From Parabacteroides sp. PM6-13 (GTDB lineage Bacteria; Bacteroidota; Bacteroidia; Bacteroidales; Tannerellaceae), in assembly GCF_029892605.1 (NCBI RefSeq), contig NZ_JARXWF010000006.1:186001-250000 (forward strand): a DNA stretch of 64,000 nt, given 5' to 3'. Both the position numbers and the translations under genes were made by a program. Below, one piece after another: positions 9,308 through 18,364 of the stretch (the first letter of the stretch is position 1; each line of letters starts with the position of its first letter). A model generated the notes under the pieces. It had not been told where the DNA came from, did not search any database, and saw only the letters and a list, made by a program, of their open reading frames with translations.

Positions 9308-10671
9308 ATATGCGAAAAATAATTATACTATCAGGCGTTGCCCTATTAACCGGTTGCAGTCTGTACAAACCCTATTCGAGACCGGATAATATCCGTACCG
9401 AGGCCTTGTACGGCGCCGATTATGAAACGGAAGACAGCGTGACATTGGCTTCCATGCCGTGGCGCGAACTGTTCACCGATCCCTGTTTGCAGGCATTGAT
9501 TGAACAGGGATTAAAGAACAACACCGATCTGCAGTCGGCCTATTTGCGGGTGCAACAGGCCGAGGTGACGCTGAAAACAGCCCGATTGGCTTACCTGCCG
9601 TCGTTCAATCTGGCGCCGAACGGTGGAGTAGCCAGCTTCGATCAAAGTAAAGGCGCGTGGAGCTATTCCGTTCCGTTGGTGGCCAGTTGGGATCTCGATA
9701 TCTTTGCCCGGATCACCAACAATAAACGCCAGGCAAAATCATTGTATGAACAGAGTGATGATTACCGCCAGGCGGTGCAGGCAGGATTGATTGTTTCGAT
9801 ATCCACACAGTATTACACCTTATTGATGCTCGATCAACAACTGGATATAGCCCAAGAGACGGCTGTTCAGTTTAAAGAAAGCGTGCGGGTGATGAAAGCG
9901 ATGAAAAACGCGGGTATGGCAAACGAGGTCGGGGTTTCGCAGATGGAGGCGGCCTGGTATTCGGTCGAATCGTCTGTCGAGGAGTTGAATCGTTCGATCA
10001 AAGAGGTCGAAAATTCACTTTCCGCCGTCCTGGCCGAGGTGCCGGGAACAATTGTGCGCGGAACCCTGGACGAACAGCGTTTCCCAACAGAACTGTCAAC
10101 GGGTGTTCCCTTGCAACTGTTGACCCGTCGTCCGGATGTGCGGGCAGCCGAACAAACGCTTATACAAGCCTATTATGCGACAAACATCGCTCGGGCTTCG
10201 CTCTATCCTTCGATCACGTTAGGAGGCATAGCCGGTTGGACCAACTCGGTTGGTTCTGCCATCATCAATCCCGGGAAATTATTACTGAACGCAACAGGAT
10301 CGTTGGCACAGCCTATTTTCAATGGTGGATACAATCGTGGGCGTGTCAAAATCGCCAAAGCGCAACAGGAGCAGGCTGAGCTTTCGTTTCAGCAGACCCT
10401 GTTGAATGCCGGCATGGAGGTTAATAACGCCCTGACGCAATACCAGACCGCCGAAGCCAAGCAGCAGTGGCGCAGCAACCAGATCGCATCGCTCGACAAG
10501 GCATTGGCACAAACCGAATTATTGATGGCGCACACCTCGACCACCTACCTGGATGTATTGACCGCCCGGCAGTCACTCCTTCAGGCCGAGATGTCGATGG
10601 CAACCGACCGGTTCGAACAGATTCAGGCGGTCATCAACCTGTATCACGCCTTAGGAGGAGGAGCCGATTAA
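9304..10671 (+). CDS. RND efflux outer-membrane factor (NodT/OprM family lipoprotein)
   Basis: This 455-residue TolC-like channel completes the tripartite pump. It starts MNMRKIIILSGVALLTGC, a lipoprotein signal with lipidated Cys18; the second Met (9310) is an equally possible start. Two repeated coiled-coil/beta-barrel halves are recognisable. The family marks include WRELFTDPCLQALIEQGL near the N terminus, LLTRRPDVRAAEQTLIQAYYATNIARASLYPSITL in the middle and PIFNGGYNRGRVKIA later. The start overlaps the pump stop codon by 4 bp. A cluster of hairpins and a terminator follow the stop. Confidence 0.93.
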   Translation: MNMRKIIILSGVALLTGCSLYKPYSRPDNIRTEALYGADYETEDSVTLASMPWRELFTDPCLQALIEQGLKNNTDLQSAYLRVQQAEVTLKTARLAYLPSFNLAPNGGVASFDQSKGAWSYSVPLVASWDLDIFARITNNKRQAKSLYEQSDDYRQAVQAGLIVSISTQYYTLLMLDQQLDIAQETAVQFKESVRVMKAMKNAGMANEVGVSQMEAAWYSVESSVEELNRSIKEVENSLSAVLAEVPGTIVRGTLDEQRFPTELSTGVPLQLLTRRPDVRAAEQTLIQAYYATNIARASLYPSITLGGIAGWTNSVGSAIINPGKLLLNATGSLAQPIFNGGYNRGRVKIAKAQQEQAELSFQQTLLNAGMEVNNALTQYQTAEAKQQWRSNQIASLDKALAQTELLMAHTSTTYLDVLTARQSLLQAEMSMATDRFEQIQAVINLYHALGGGAD

Positions 10672-10708
10672 GGCTTTTTTCTCACGCCCTTTTTGAGCCT
10701 TAAAAAAA

Positions 10709-10750
10709 ATTCTCACCCGCGTGAGAAAAAATTCTCATGCGGGTGAGAAT
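10709..10750. repeat. Nested dyad-symmetry element downstream of the efflux operon
   Basis: ATTCTCACCCGC (10709-10720) and GCGGGTGAGAAT (10739-10750) form a perfect 12-bp inverted repeat with an 18-nt loop. Each half is also self-complementary: TTCTCAC/GTGAGAA at 10710-10727 and TTCTCA/TGAGAA at 10732-10749. The RNA could therefore fold as one long or two short hairpins. No T-run follows directly, so it is not a classical terminator; it may stabilise the 3' end or bind a protein. Confidence 0.6.
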
Positions 10751-10824
10751 AAAAAAACAGGCACCTGGCAAGCTATTTTGTCAGGTGCTTTTTCATATAT
10801 ATTTTACACAGAACAAATTCATAC
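10751..10824 (+). repeat. Direct-repeat copy A (terminator segment) left of GH31 gene
   Basis: This stretch of about 74 bp is closely similar to 13543-13617 on the other side of the GH31 gene. Both read A-tract, GCACCTGGCAA, CATTTTGT or TATTTTGT, CAGGTG, T-run, TATTTT-ACA, ACAAATT and GATAC or CATAC. The two copies have the same orientation, differ by small substitutions and indels, and enclose the GH31 gene. Confidence 0.7.
10761..10793 (+). terminator. Rho-independent terminator of the RND operon
   Basis: GCACCTG (10761-10767) pairs with CAGGTGC (10782-10788), giving a 7-bp stem with a 14-nt loop followed by TTTTT. It lies 90 bp after the last efflux gene. Confidence 0.75.
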
Positions 10825-10942
10825 GAGTGACCAGGTGTATTCCCCTTCAAACTTATTCGAATCAACGATATCTCAAATTATAAAGTCGATAAAGTGCAAA
10901 TACTAATCGATAATGAACAAGTGTTTTTTCTCTTTTTACCCA

Positions 10943-10950
10943 TAGATTTG
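10943..10950 (+). promoter_or_regulatory. Putative -7 box of the GH31 gene
   Basis: TAGATTTG fits TAnnTTTG and lies 65 nt before the GH31 start codon. A T-rich stretch (TGTTTTTTC) lies near the -33 position without an exact TTTG. The rest of the 344-bp gap between the efflux operon and GH31 holds only the dyad, the terminator repeat and AT-rich text. Confidence 0.45.
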
Positions 10951-11015
10951 TACATCTGCTTTATAACAGAGAAAATCCAGGATTGGATGTAAAGAAGTAA
11001 CTAACAAACGACAAT

Positions 11016-13520
11016 ATGAATACAAGTATTTTATTTAGAAACAACTGGTTAAAAAAAATCACGACAGGATTCTCTTTCTTTTTGATCACGTTCTTTGCTT
11101 ATGCCGGAAATAATCCGGCATATGTTACTTTACAGAATGGCGCCCAATTTCAAACAGCGAAGGGACTTCTGCGCGTAGAATTCGTATCGTCGGAAATTGT
11201 GCGGGTACAATATACCCAAGAGATTGACTTTTTAGGAAACGGAACCATTGTTTGCGTTGATAGATCTGTCGAAAAAGTCCCCTTTCAAACCCAAAAAATG
11301 GATAATAGTTTAGTGTTGTCATCTGAGAGTCTGATTGTACAGGTCGATTTGAAAGACTATTCAATCATTTATAAGGATGCAAAAACAAATCAAATACTGT
11401 TATCTGAAAAAAATGATAATCCCCGGGAAGGAGAGCAGATCTATACAGAGAAAGTGACATACGATGAACAAAGCAAACGAATAGTAAAGACTGCCGACGG
11501 AGAAAAGGAAGTGATGGATGTCATTCGTCGTGATACCATCGGATACAGTTGGAAGTTTCGTAATCACTTCCAATGGGCAGATAATGAAGCCATATATGGC
11601 TTAGGTTCGCACATGGAAGATTACCTGAATTTAAGAGGGAAAGAACTTTATTTGTGCCAGCATAATTTAAAAGCCATGGTACCGGTTTTAAACTCTACTG
11701 CCGGATATGGCTTATTGTTTGATGCGGGATGTGGTATGATTTATACGGATAAAGACGATGACAGTTTTATAGAATTAGAAGCAGCCAAACAAATTGATTA
11801 TTATTTCATGAAAGGGGCTACTATGGATGAAGTAATAAAGCAATATCGTATACTTACAGGAAGCTCTCCCATGATGCCTCGTTATATGTTCGGATATATT
11901 CAATCAAAAGAACGATACAAAAGTTCGAAAGAGGTAACGGATGTGGTAGCGGAATACCGTAAACGCCAGGTACCGTTGGACGTTATTGTTCAGGATTGGA
12001 ACTACTGGCCTCAGGGATGGGGCTATTTGAAGATGGATCCTAAATATTATCCAAATCCGGCTAATTTGGCTGATTCCGTTCATCAAATGGATGCTAAACT
12101 TATGATTTCGATATGGCCTAACCCTACAAGCTGTCCACAAACGGATGATTTTAAGGAAAAGGGATTTATGCTGGAGCGTTCTGTCTATGATGCTTATAAT
12201 CCATTAGCTCGCAAATACTATTGGAAATATGCCGATAATGAGTTCTTCAATAATGGATTTGATGCGTGGTGGTGTGATTGTACAGAACCACTTGATGCCG
12301 ATTGGCAAATGATGAAAGAGGGTTATGGGTGGGATAATCACCGGGAACGTTGGGAAAATAACCTGGCTTTGTTAAGCGATGTATTGGGAGCAGAACGCAG
12401 CAGCACTTTTTCTCTTTATCATTCAAAAGGCTTGTATGAAAATCAACGGGTGACATCGGACAAAAAACGTGTGGTAAACCTAACACGTTCAAGTTATGCC
12501 GGGCAACAACGTTATGCTACTATCTCATGGAATGGGGATACGCATGCGTCCTGGAGCTCTTTTGCTCAACAGATTCCTTCCGGATTGAATTTTATGGCTA
12601 CGGGATGCCCTTACTGGACAGTAGATATAGGTGCTTTCTTTACAAAAAAGACCAGACAATGGTTTTGGTGTGGAGATTTCAATCAGGGAGTAAATGATTT
12701 AGGCTATCGTGAGTTTTATACCCGCATGTTCCAATATGCCACTTTTCTACCCATCTTCCGGAGCCATGGGACAGATACGCCACGTGAGATATGGAATTTT
12801 GGAGAACCCGGTGAGCCATTTTATGACAGCCTATTAAAAATGATTCATTTGCGCTATCAGTTAATTCCTTACATTTATTCCCTTGCGGGTAAGGTGAGTC
12901 ATGATCATTATACTATGAGCCGTTTATTGGCCTTTGACTTCCCAAATGACACTAAGGTATTTGACATAAAAAATCAATTTATGTTTGGTCCATCCTTTCT
13001 TGTATGTCCTGTTACAACGCCTATGTATTACGAAAAGGAATCGGTTGCTCTTCATGGAGTAGAAAAGAAGCGAAATGTGTATTTACCTAAAGGCACAAAT
13101 TGGATTGATTTCTGGACAGGAGAGCGTTATGAAGGCGGACAATATGTGGATGCGGATGCCTCTATTGATAAAATACCATTGTATGTACGCCAGGGTTCAA
13201 TTATACCAATGGGACCGGTTGTTCAGCATACAGGAGAGCTACGTGGAAAAGATATTACGATTTCAGTCTATCCGGGACAAGATGCGAGCTTTACGCTCTA
13301 TGAGGACGAGGGTGATAACTACAATTACGAACAAGGATATTATTCAACGATTGAGTTGAAATGGAATGATAAGAAAAGGACGTTCACTCTTGCCAAAAGA
13401 AACGGAGAGTATGACAACATGGAAAAAGTGCGCACAGTACATATAGAGTTGCATGATAAAAAGAAAATAGTTACTAAAACTGTTCGTTATTCAGGAGATG
13501 AAGTTAGTTGTAGGTATTAA
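11016..13520 (+). CDS. GH31 alpha-glucosidase/alpha-xylosidase, exported
   Basis: This 834-residue retaining glycoside hydrolase cleaves alpha-linked glucose or xylose from non-reducing ends. A signal peptide precedes GNNPAY (cleavage probably after AYA, residue 29). The N-terminal beta-sandwich is followed by the (beta/alpha)8 barrel. The nucleophile is Asp421 in WWCDCTEP and the likely acid/base is Asp508 in WNGDTHASW; the FRSHGTDTPREIW and VRQGSIIPMG segments are also typical. The gene stands alone between terminator repeats and is visibly AT-richer than the GC-rich efflux operon before it, suggesting separate acquisition. Specificity (maltooligosaccharide or xyloglucan-type) cannot be decided from sequence. 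Confidence 0.9.
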   Translation: MNTSILFRNNWLKKITTGFSFFLITFFAYAGNNPAYVTLQNGAQFQTAKGLLRVEFVSSEIVRVQYTQEIDFLGNGTIVCVDRSVEKVPFQTQKMDNSLVLSSESLIVQVDLKDYSIIYKDAKTNQILLSEKNDNPREGEQIYTEKVTYDEQSKRIVKTADGEKEVMDVIRRDTIGYSWKFRNHFQWADNEAIYGLGSHMEDYLNLRGKELYLCQHNLKAMVPVLNSTAGYGLLFDAGCGMIYTDKDDDSFIELEAAKQIDYYFMKGATMDEVIKQYRILTGSSPMMPRYMFGYIQSKERYKSSKEVTDVVAEYRKRQVPLDVIVQDWNYWPQGWGYLKMDPKYYPNPANLADSVHQMDAKLMISIWPNPTSCPQTDDFKEKGFMLERSVYDAYNPLARKYYWKYADNEFFNNGFDAWWCDCTEPLDADWQMMKEGYGWDNHRERWENNLALLSDVLGAERSSTFSLYHSKGLYENQRVTSDKKRVVNLTRSSYAGQQRYATISWNGDTHASWSSFAQQIPSGLNFMATGCPYWTVDIGAFFTKKTRQWFWCGDFNQGVNDLGYREFYTRMFQYATFLPIFRSHGTDTPREIWNFGEPGEPFYDSLLKMIHLRYQLIPYIYSLAGKVSHDHYTMSRLLAFDFPNDTKVFDIKNQFMFGPSFLVCPVTTPMYYEKESVALHGVEKKRNVYLPKGTNWIDFWTGERYEGGQYVDADASIDKIPLYVRQGSIIPMGPVVQHTGELRGKDITISVYPGQDASFTLYEDEGDNYNYEQGYYSTIELKWNDKKRTFTLAKRNGEYDNMEKVRTVHIELHDKKKIVTKTVRYSGDEVSCRY

Positions 13521-13542
13521 TCCTTCTGAATAGTCACCAACT

Positions 13543-13617
13543 AAAAAAAGCACCTGGCAAACCATTTTGTCAGGTGTTTTTTTATAGGTATTTTTACAAG
13601 CATAACAAATTTGATAC
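13543..13617 (+). repeat. Direct-repeat copy B (terminator segment) right of GH31 gene
   Basis: This is the second copy of the segment at 10751-10824, in the same orientation. It reaches to within about 20 bp of the start of the methyltransferase gene. Together the copies bracket the GH31 gene and its promoter. Confidence 0.7.
13550..13583 (+). terminator. Rho-independent terminator of GH31 gene
   Basis: GCACCTG (13550-13556) pairs with CAGGTG (13571-13576), followed by seven T residues. The stem and much of the loop are the same as in the terminator after the RND operon. Confidence 0.75.
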
Positions 13618-13638
13618 ACATATAAAAATCAAATAATC

Positions 13639-14166
13639 ATGGAACAAGCATTTGTTCATATCACTCACATGGAGACCGAATTAGGGTTGATGATCGCCGC
13701 AGCAACCGAAAAAGGAATCTGTATGTTCGAGTTTGCCGACTATAAACTGATTGACCTGGAGCTCCGCCAAGTAGGCGAACACTTTAAAGCCCCGCTTGTG
13801 CAAGGCGTCAATCCGCATTTCGACACCCTTCGTAAGCAGTTAGAGGAATATTTCAAAGGAGAGCGCAAGGAGTTTGATATTCCGTTGGACCTGGTCGGCA
13901 CGGAGTTTCAGAAAACTGTCTGGCTTGCTTTATTGAAGATACCCTACGGCTGCACCACAAATTATGGAAAGCAAGCCGAACTGATCGGCAAACCCTCCTC
14001 CGTCCGGGCTGTTGCTAACGCCAACGGTAAGAATAAGATATCCATCATTCTGCCTTGCCACCGGGTCATCGGAGCCGATGGTTCGCTCACGGGCTACGGC
14101 GGAGGCCTATGGAGGAAGAAAAAACTCCTGGAATTGGAGAAAAACACCCTCGCGGCAAACAGCTAA
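13639..14166 (+). CDS. ogt: Methylated-DNA--protein-cysteine methyltransferase
   Basis: This 175-residue suicide DNA-repair protein moves methyl groups from O6-methylguanine onto its own cysteine. The active-site motif PCHRV places the acceptor at Cys140. Upstream are the DNA-binding helix-turn-helix text (GTEFQKTVWLALLKIPYG, YGKQAELIGKP) and VRAVANANGKN with the conserved Asn hinge. It lacks the long N-terminal Ada domain, so it is an Ogt/MGMT-type stand-alone repair enzyme in the cytoplasm. The gene is monocistronic, between the GH31 terminator and its own terminator. Confidence 0.95.
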   Translation: MEQAFVHITHMETELGLMIAAATEKGICMFEFADYKLIDLELRQVGEHFKAPLVQGVNPHFDTLRKQLEEYFKGERKEFDIPLDLVGTEFQKTVWLALLKIPYGCTTNYGKQAELIGKPSSVRAVANANGKNKISIILPCHRVIGADGSLTGYGGGLWRKKKLLELEKNTLAANS

Positions 14167-14185
14167 CCTAAAAACAACTATAAGG

Positions 14186-14216
14186 CGCCCGGCATCACCC
14201 TGTTGCCGGGCGTTTT
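14186..14216 (+). terminator. Terminator between convergent ogt and kinase genes
   Basis: CGCCCGGC (14186-14193) pairs with GCCGGGCG (14205-14212), followed by TTTT. The flanking A-rich and T-rich text could let it also stop minus-strand transcripts from the kinase gene ending at 14218. Confidence 0.7.
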
Positions 14217-14217
14217 C

Positions 14218-16974
14218 TCAATTAATCGGTAAGGTAAACCAGAAGCAGGATCCCTTGCCCGACTCCGAGTCGACCCCTATCGTCCCTCCCATCTCTTTCA
14301 CCAGGCTTTTGCAGATCGATAGCCCCAGGCCTGTGCCCTGCACAAACGGATTGAGCTTCACAAAGCGGTCGAACACCGTATCGAGATGCTCCGAGGGGAT
14401 ACCGATACCTGTGTCTTTCACATAGAACCGCAGGTAGCCATTGCCAATGTGTTCGCAACCGAGATTGATCGTCCCGCGTTGGGTGAACTTCAATGAGTTA
14501 GCCACAAAGTTGTGTAACACCTGCTTCACCCTGTCCGCATCCGTGTTGATATGGTAATCGTCCGATATCGGATCCATTTTAATCTTCACATCCGGATTGG
14601 CCCGATGGTTAAACGAGCGCATCACCTCCCCGAACAGCTTGCATACATGTTCTTTTCGCTTTTCAAACACATAAGTTCCCGACTCTATCTTCGACAGGTC
14701 AAGGATATCCGAAACCAACTTCATCAACAGCTCATTGTTGCGTTGGATAATCGAGAGGTAATTCTTTTGCTCCTTGTCTTCAACTATTTCCGCCAGGATG
14801 TCGGAGAAACCGATAATGGAATTGAGCGGGGTACGTATCTCGTGGCTCATATTAGCCATAAACTCCGACTTGAGCTGATTCAACTCCTCGGCCCTGTTTT
14901 TGGCGATGGTCATATTCTTGAAGTCGGTAATATCTTCGCTGATAGCAGATAGTTCGATCTGTCCATTGAACGGATTCTGCTTAGAGGTAAACGTAGACTT
15001 AAGCCATTTGTCTACCTCGCCCTCCTTCATCACCCGCATCTCGCGCTCAAAGCTCATCATGACTCCTTCTTTAGCCTTCATATAGAAGTCCTCAATAATA
15101 TGGTAGTCTTCGTAGTGCAGGTTGCAGAAGCGTTCCTCGAAGCTGTCGGTCATCTTCGTATCAGTCGTCTTCCCCAGGTTAATGAACCACTGACCCGTCC
15201 CGTAGCCTTCCCTGGTAGTGAGGTTCAAGCGGCAATAACCGATCTTAGCCATATTGGCCACCGTCAAGAAATAATCTTCAAACTCTTGTATGCGTTGGTA
15301 GGCATTGGTAGTCTCGGTATTGTCGATCGATATAAACAGGTAGTTCTGTATCGTCTGCGACTCATCAAAGATGGGGACAACCTTCACCATCATGTCTCTC
15401 ATTTTAGGCGAAAAGGTTTTCCGGTAATAATCACCTGTTGTACTCAGATCAACTTTAAAGTTAAAATTGAGCTTTTCGCCCTGGCTCACCTTTTGCATAA
15501 CCTCTTTGGGGAGGGTGGGGTGATCGTGAATATTGATTCCCAACACCGAACTGACATTGTCGACCTCCAGAAACTGCTGATCCGCTTCATTCAGATAAAT
15601 CAGATAGCCATCCTTATCGTATAACTCAATATTGACAGGCATATTGGAATAGATCGTCTTCTCCATAGATTTGTGTGCCTCGTGTATATCGGTAATGTCC
15701 ATCACCAACGAGATCACCTCATCTTTACGTATCGAAAAGCGGATGGCCCGGCAATACTTACCATACTGCAACAAAGGGACATCGACCTCGATAGGGGTGT
15801 CGATATTGATCACCTCTCGCATCAGTTCGAAGTCGCCGAAAGTATTCGCTTCTGATCCTTTGCGTCCGATCATATGCCCCAAGGGCATTCCGACGATCTT
15901 CTCCATCTCTTGGTTAAAGTCGAGGTAAACGAAATCAACCGGTTTGCCCGCCTCGTCGTAGATGATCCGTTCAGAAACGAAACCGATGGGCATATATTTA
16001 TGAAGCTTTTGCAGGTATTCTTTGTCGGCCTCTATCTCGATTTTCGATTTCTGAAGCTCGATACAAATATTGATGATGTTCATCAATGCCGAAAACCATT
16101 GAATATCTTCCGTCGTCCAGTTGCGCTGCGTATCGACCAGGTCGATACCGGCAAAACCCCACACCTCTTTATCGGACGAAACAAGGGGCACTACCAACAA
16201 CGACTGGATGTTTTGCACCCCCAGCAGTTTCCGGTAGGATTCATTACCCGGGGGCAGGTCGTCGAGCTTCGAGAGTATAACCGGGCGAAGTGCGAACAAC
16301 TCCTGAAACCACCAGTCGTCGGCTTCATAAGGCACATTGCCCAGAATATCGATCTCCTCCAGCCCCGGACGGCTGACCACCTCGTAGACGCAGGTCGAGG
16401 TTTGCTTCTCCCGGTCTAAAGTCATAAGATAACTCCTTTCTGCATTGAAGTGGGTCATAAAGGAGTGGAGTATATGGTTAACCATCTGATCAAAGCTATC
16501 CTTTTCGAGGAAGGAGAATAAAGAACTGGAGATACCGTTCAACTGGTAGATAAAGTTCTTCACCATACCTTGTGCCTCCTCTTGGAAGTGCTTCTTTTCC
16601 GACTCTGTGGCAGTCGATAATACCCCCATCACCTTCTGACCGGCAACCGCCTGAAAACGCATAGAAAGCCAAACAATCTCCCCATCCACCCGAGCTGGAA
16701 AGGTGTGCTGTTCAATCTCCTCCGGTACGGCAGAGAGTAGTAAGTCGATAATTCGCTGCCGATAATCTTCTCGGATCAGTTCAAAGAAGTCTGACATACC
16801 AATGGTCATGCTATTCAAGTCCAGCAAATGAGCAACAGAGAGGGAGCAGGTAAAAATTTCCTCTGCCAGATCCATTTCCCACCATCCAAGCTGGAATGTA
16901 TTTGAGATCATCTGATATTTAGCATAATCGACCAGCGGGTCTGCGGGCTGAAGGTCTTTTCTTTTCTTTATCAT
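14218..16974 (-). CDS. Soluble PAS/GAF sensor histidine kinase
   Basis: This cytoplasmic sensor kinase has 918 residues when started at 16974 (MIKKRKDLQ), which has a purine-rich AGAAG upstream. An in-frame ATG at 17031 would add 19 residues. Order: PAS-like region (about 20-130), GAF (about 150-310), several PAS modules (about 330-680), HisKA with phospho-acceptor His711 in [10 protein letters not shown], then HATPase_c with VANSLKFT (N box), VKDTGIGIP (G1) and GTGLGLSI (G2). No transmembrane helix and no receiver domain are present, and no response regulator lies nearby, so its partner is elsewhere. It resembles the kinase at 28689-30782 in the GAF module. Confidence 0.9.
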   Translation of the reverse strand: MIKKRKDLQPADPLVDYAKYQMISNTFQLGWWEMDLAEEIFTCSLSVAHLLDLNSMTIGMSDFFELIREDYRQRIIDLLLSAVPEEIEQHTFPARVDGEIVWLSMRFQAVAGQKVMGVLSTATESEKKHFQEEAQGMVKNFIYQLNGISSSLFSFLEKDSFDQMVNHILHSFMTHFNAERSYLMTLDREKQTSTCVYEVVSRPGLEEIDILGNVPYEADDWWFQELFALRPVILSKLDDLPPGNESYRKLLGVQNIQSLLVVPLVSSDKEVWGFAGIDLVDTQRNWTTEDIQWFSALMNIINICIELQKSKIEIEADKEYLQKLHKYMPIGFVSERIIYDEAGKPVDFVYLDFNQEMEKIVGMPLGHMIGRKGSEANTFGDFELMREVINIDTPIEVDVPLLQYGKYCRAIRFSIRKDEVISLVMDITDIHEAHKSMEKTIYSNMPVNIELYDKDGYLIYLNEADQQFLEVDNVSSVLGINIHDHPTLPKEVMQKVSQGEKLNFNFKVDLSTTGDYYRKTFSPKMRDMMVKVVPIFDESQTIQNYLFISIDNTETTNAYQRIQEFEDYFLTVANMAKIGYCRLNLTTREGYGTGQWFINLGKTTDTKMTDSFEERFCNLHYEDYHIIEDFYMKAKEGVMMSFEREMRVMKEGEVDKWLKSTFTSKQNPFNGQIELSAISEDITDFKNMTIAKNRAEELNQLKSEFMANMSHEIRTPLNSIIGFSDILAEIVEDKEQKNYLSIIQRNNELLMKLVSDILDLSKIESGTYVFEKRKEHVCKLFGEVMRSFNHRANPDVKIKMDPISDDYHINTDADRVKQVLHNFVANSLKFTQRGTINLGCEHIGNGYLRFYVKDTGIGIPSEHLDTVFDRFVKLNPFVQGTGLGLSICKSLVKEMGGTIGVDSESGKGSCFWFTLPIN

Positions 16975-17518
16975 GCTTTTTCTTCTTATTATATCCAGGT
17001 TAATTACTTTGTTTCCGTAACTATAGGTCAAATATTAAAACTATGGCTTACTATAAGCTCAACAACGACTAAGGCCTACTCAACAACAATCAAAATAAAC
17101 TCACTATGGCAATTAGTCTACACTATTCTATACAACCGAGAATCATTCTTGCGGCAAAAATAGCAAATCGTAAATTATTTACCAACTTAAATGGAGGAAT
17201 TATCCTTTCATCCCCAAGTTTTCGCTATTATTTCAACATCGCAATCGCTAATAGGCAGCGATGCCGTCGTTAATAGCCTGTGATTCCGTTGCAAATAGGG
17301 AGCGATCGGACTGCTAATAGGGACCGATCGGAATAGGAAGACACTTACCCAATCAAGTAGTTTTTTTTAAGTAAGTCGGCTCACCATTAACCAATCAATA
17401 AAAATACTATCTTTGTTATAATGAAATTCCTACTTGGTAGGTATAAGAAGTATACCAGCCTGTTTGACACACACGCCTGGAAAAAAGTACGGGGGTGGAT
17501 AAATAATATAATTAGCGA
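16975..17518. other. Long intergenic region without a supportable gene
   Basis: This gap of about 540 bp separates two divergent genes. It holds the 22-bp tandem repeat at 17247-17334 and, further right, TATCTTTG (17408-17415), a -7-like box 104 nt before the next start codon. Left of the repeat is AT-rich text with no convincing hairpin, tRNA or ORF. Confidence 0.5.
17247..17334. repeat. Four imperfect 22-bp tandem repeats
   Basis: Units begin at 17247, 17269, 17291 and 17313 and run without spacers. Each starts G(C/T)(T/A)AATAG and shares a central GAT followed by a C/G-rich triplet; the last two units contain CGATCGGA. Unit 2 is the most diverged. Twenty-two bp is about two helical turns, so a protein binding array is one reading and a minisatellite another. 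There are no spacers, so this is not CRISPR. Confidence 0.7.
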
Positions 17519-18364
17519 ATGAGCCATTATTCACCTTACATACCGGACGAGTTATTACCTATTATCCATGGCAAGCTTCATGATTTCAATCAAAGAAGAT
17601 TTCCGGACAAGGGGTATTACATTGTGTTGTATCCGACCAATAAATCGCTCTATTATACACTTTGGTTCTATAATCCGGACGCGGAACATCATCCTTTCAT
17701 TTATTTATATAACCTGGAGCTGGACGCCCTCTCGTCTGTCCGAAAAGCCATGCGTACCATGGCCAACTCCCTGTTGCCGCTGGAATTGAAAGAAGAGATC
17801 GATTCCACCTCCTATCAGGGTGATGATATTGTCCTATTTGGCAAATACCGAGGACACCACCTTCAATCAATATACCAGATCGACCCTCGCTATATAAACT
17901 GGATTGCCGACAAATATGAAGCGAAAACAAAAAGCGAACGCCGCTTCAAGGAGTTAGCCAGAACCTACAACAAAGTATTTCTGGATCTTCAAACCAAGAA
18001 AAAATACAAATCAATCGCTGGACATTTCGCGGGCAGGCCGGGAGAAAAACTGGAAAACCTGGAGCTGACTATTACCAAAGTGCGTATTGAAGATGATTTC
18101 TACAAAACCGACCTTGTCGACGGCGTGGAGTATTTCTATGTCGACCAGTTGCTGACGGCAACCGATTCGGCCGGTAATTATTTTTTGTTGACCGTTAAGG
18201 CCAAAGACAGAAGCCTTACCTCCAAAACACTTTCACCCGGCACTCATTCCTATCAGAAAAATGAAAAATTGTCTATTGCTTCGGCAAAAATCTTAAAGCA
18301 TATAGAATCCCACAACACGAAATACACGAAAATCGGCTATATAAAATTTACAGAGAATCAATAG
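17519..18364 (+). CDS. Uncharacterised protein with FGKYRG (DUF3820-like) motif
   Basis: This soluble 281-residue protein is not assigned to a known function. Residues 105-131 read VLFGKYRGHHLQSIYQIDPRYINWI and onward, the short fold found in DUF3820 and in the C-terminal part of some exonuclease X-like proteins; there it is a small module and not the nuclease centre. The N-terminal 100 residues and the beta-rich C-terminal 110 residues are unfamiliar. No signal peptide or membrane segment is seen. Its end overlaps the convergent HTH regulator gene by 17 bp. A nucleic-acid-related role is only a guess. Confidence 0.75.
   Translation: MSHYSPYIPDELLPIIHGKLHDFNQRRFPDKGYYIVLYPTNKSLYYTLWFYNPDAEHHPFIYLYNLELDALSSVRKAMRTMANSLLPLELKEEIDSTSYQGDDIVLFGKYRGHHLQSIYQIDPRYINWIADKYEAKTKSERRFKELARTYNKVFLDLQTKKKYKSIAGHFAGRPGEKLENLELTITKVRIEDDFYKTDLVDGVEYFYVDQLLTATDSAGNYFLLTVKAKDRSLTSKTLSPGTHSYQKNEKLSIASAKILKHIESHNTKYTKIGYIKFTENQ

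Noticed and set aside
10721-10906. A 61-codon plus-strand frame after the efflux operon
   Set aside because: It runs through the dyad and the terminator, has no ribosome site and no protein-like composition.
17247-17334. CRISPR array
   Set aside because: The 22-bp units are contiguous, diverged and without spacers; no cas genes are near.
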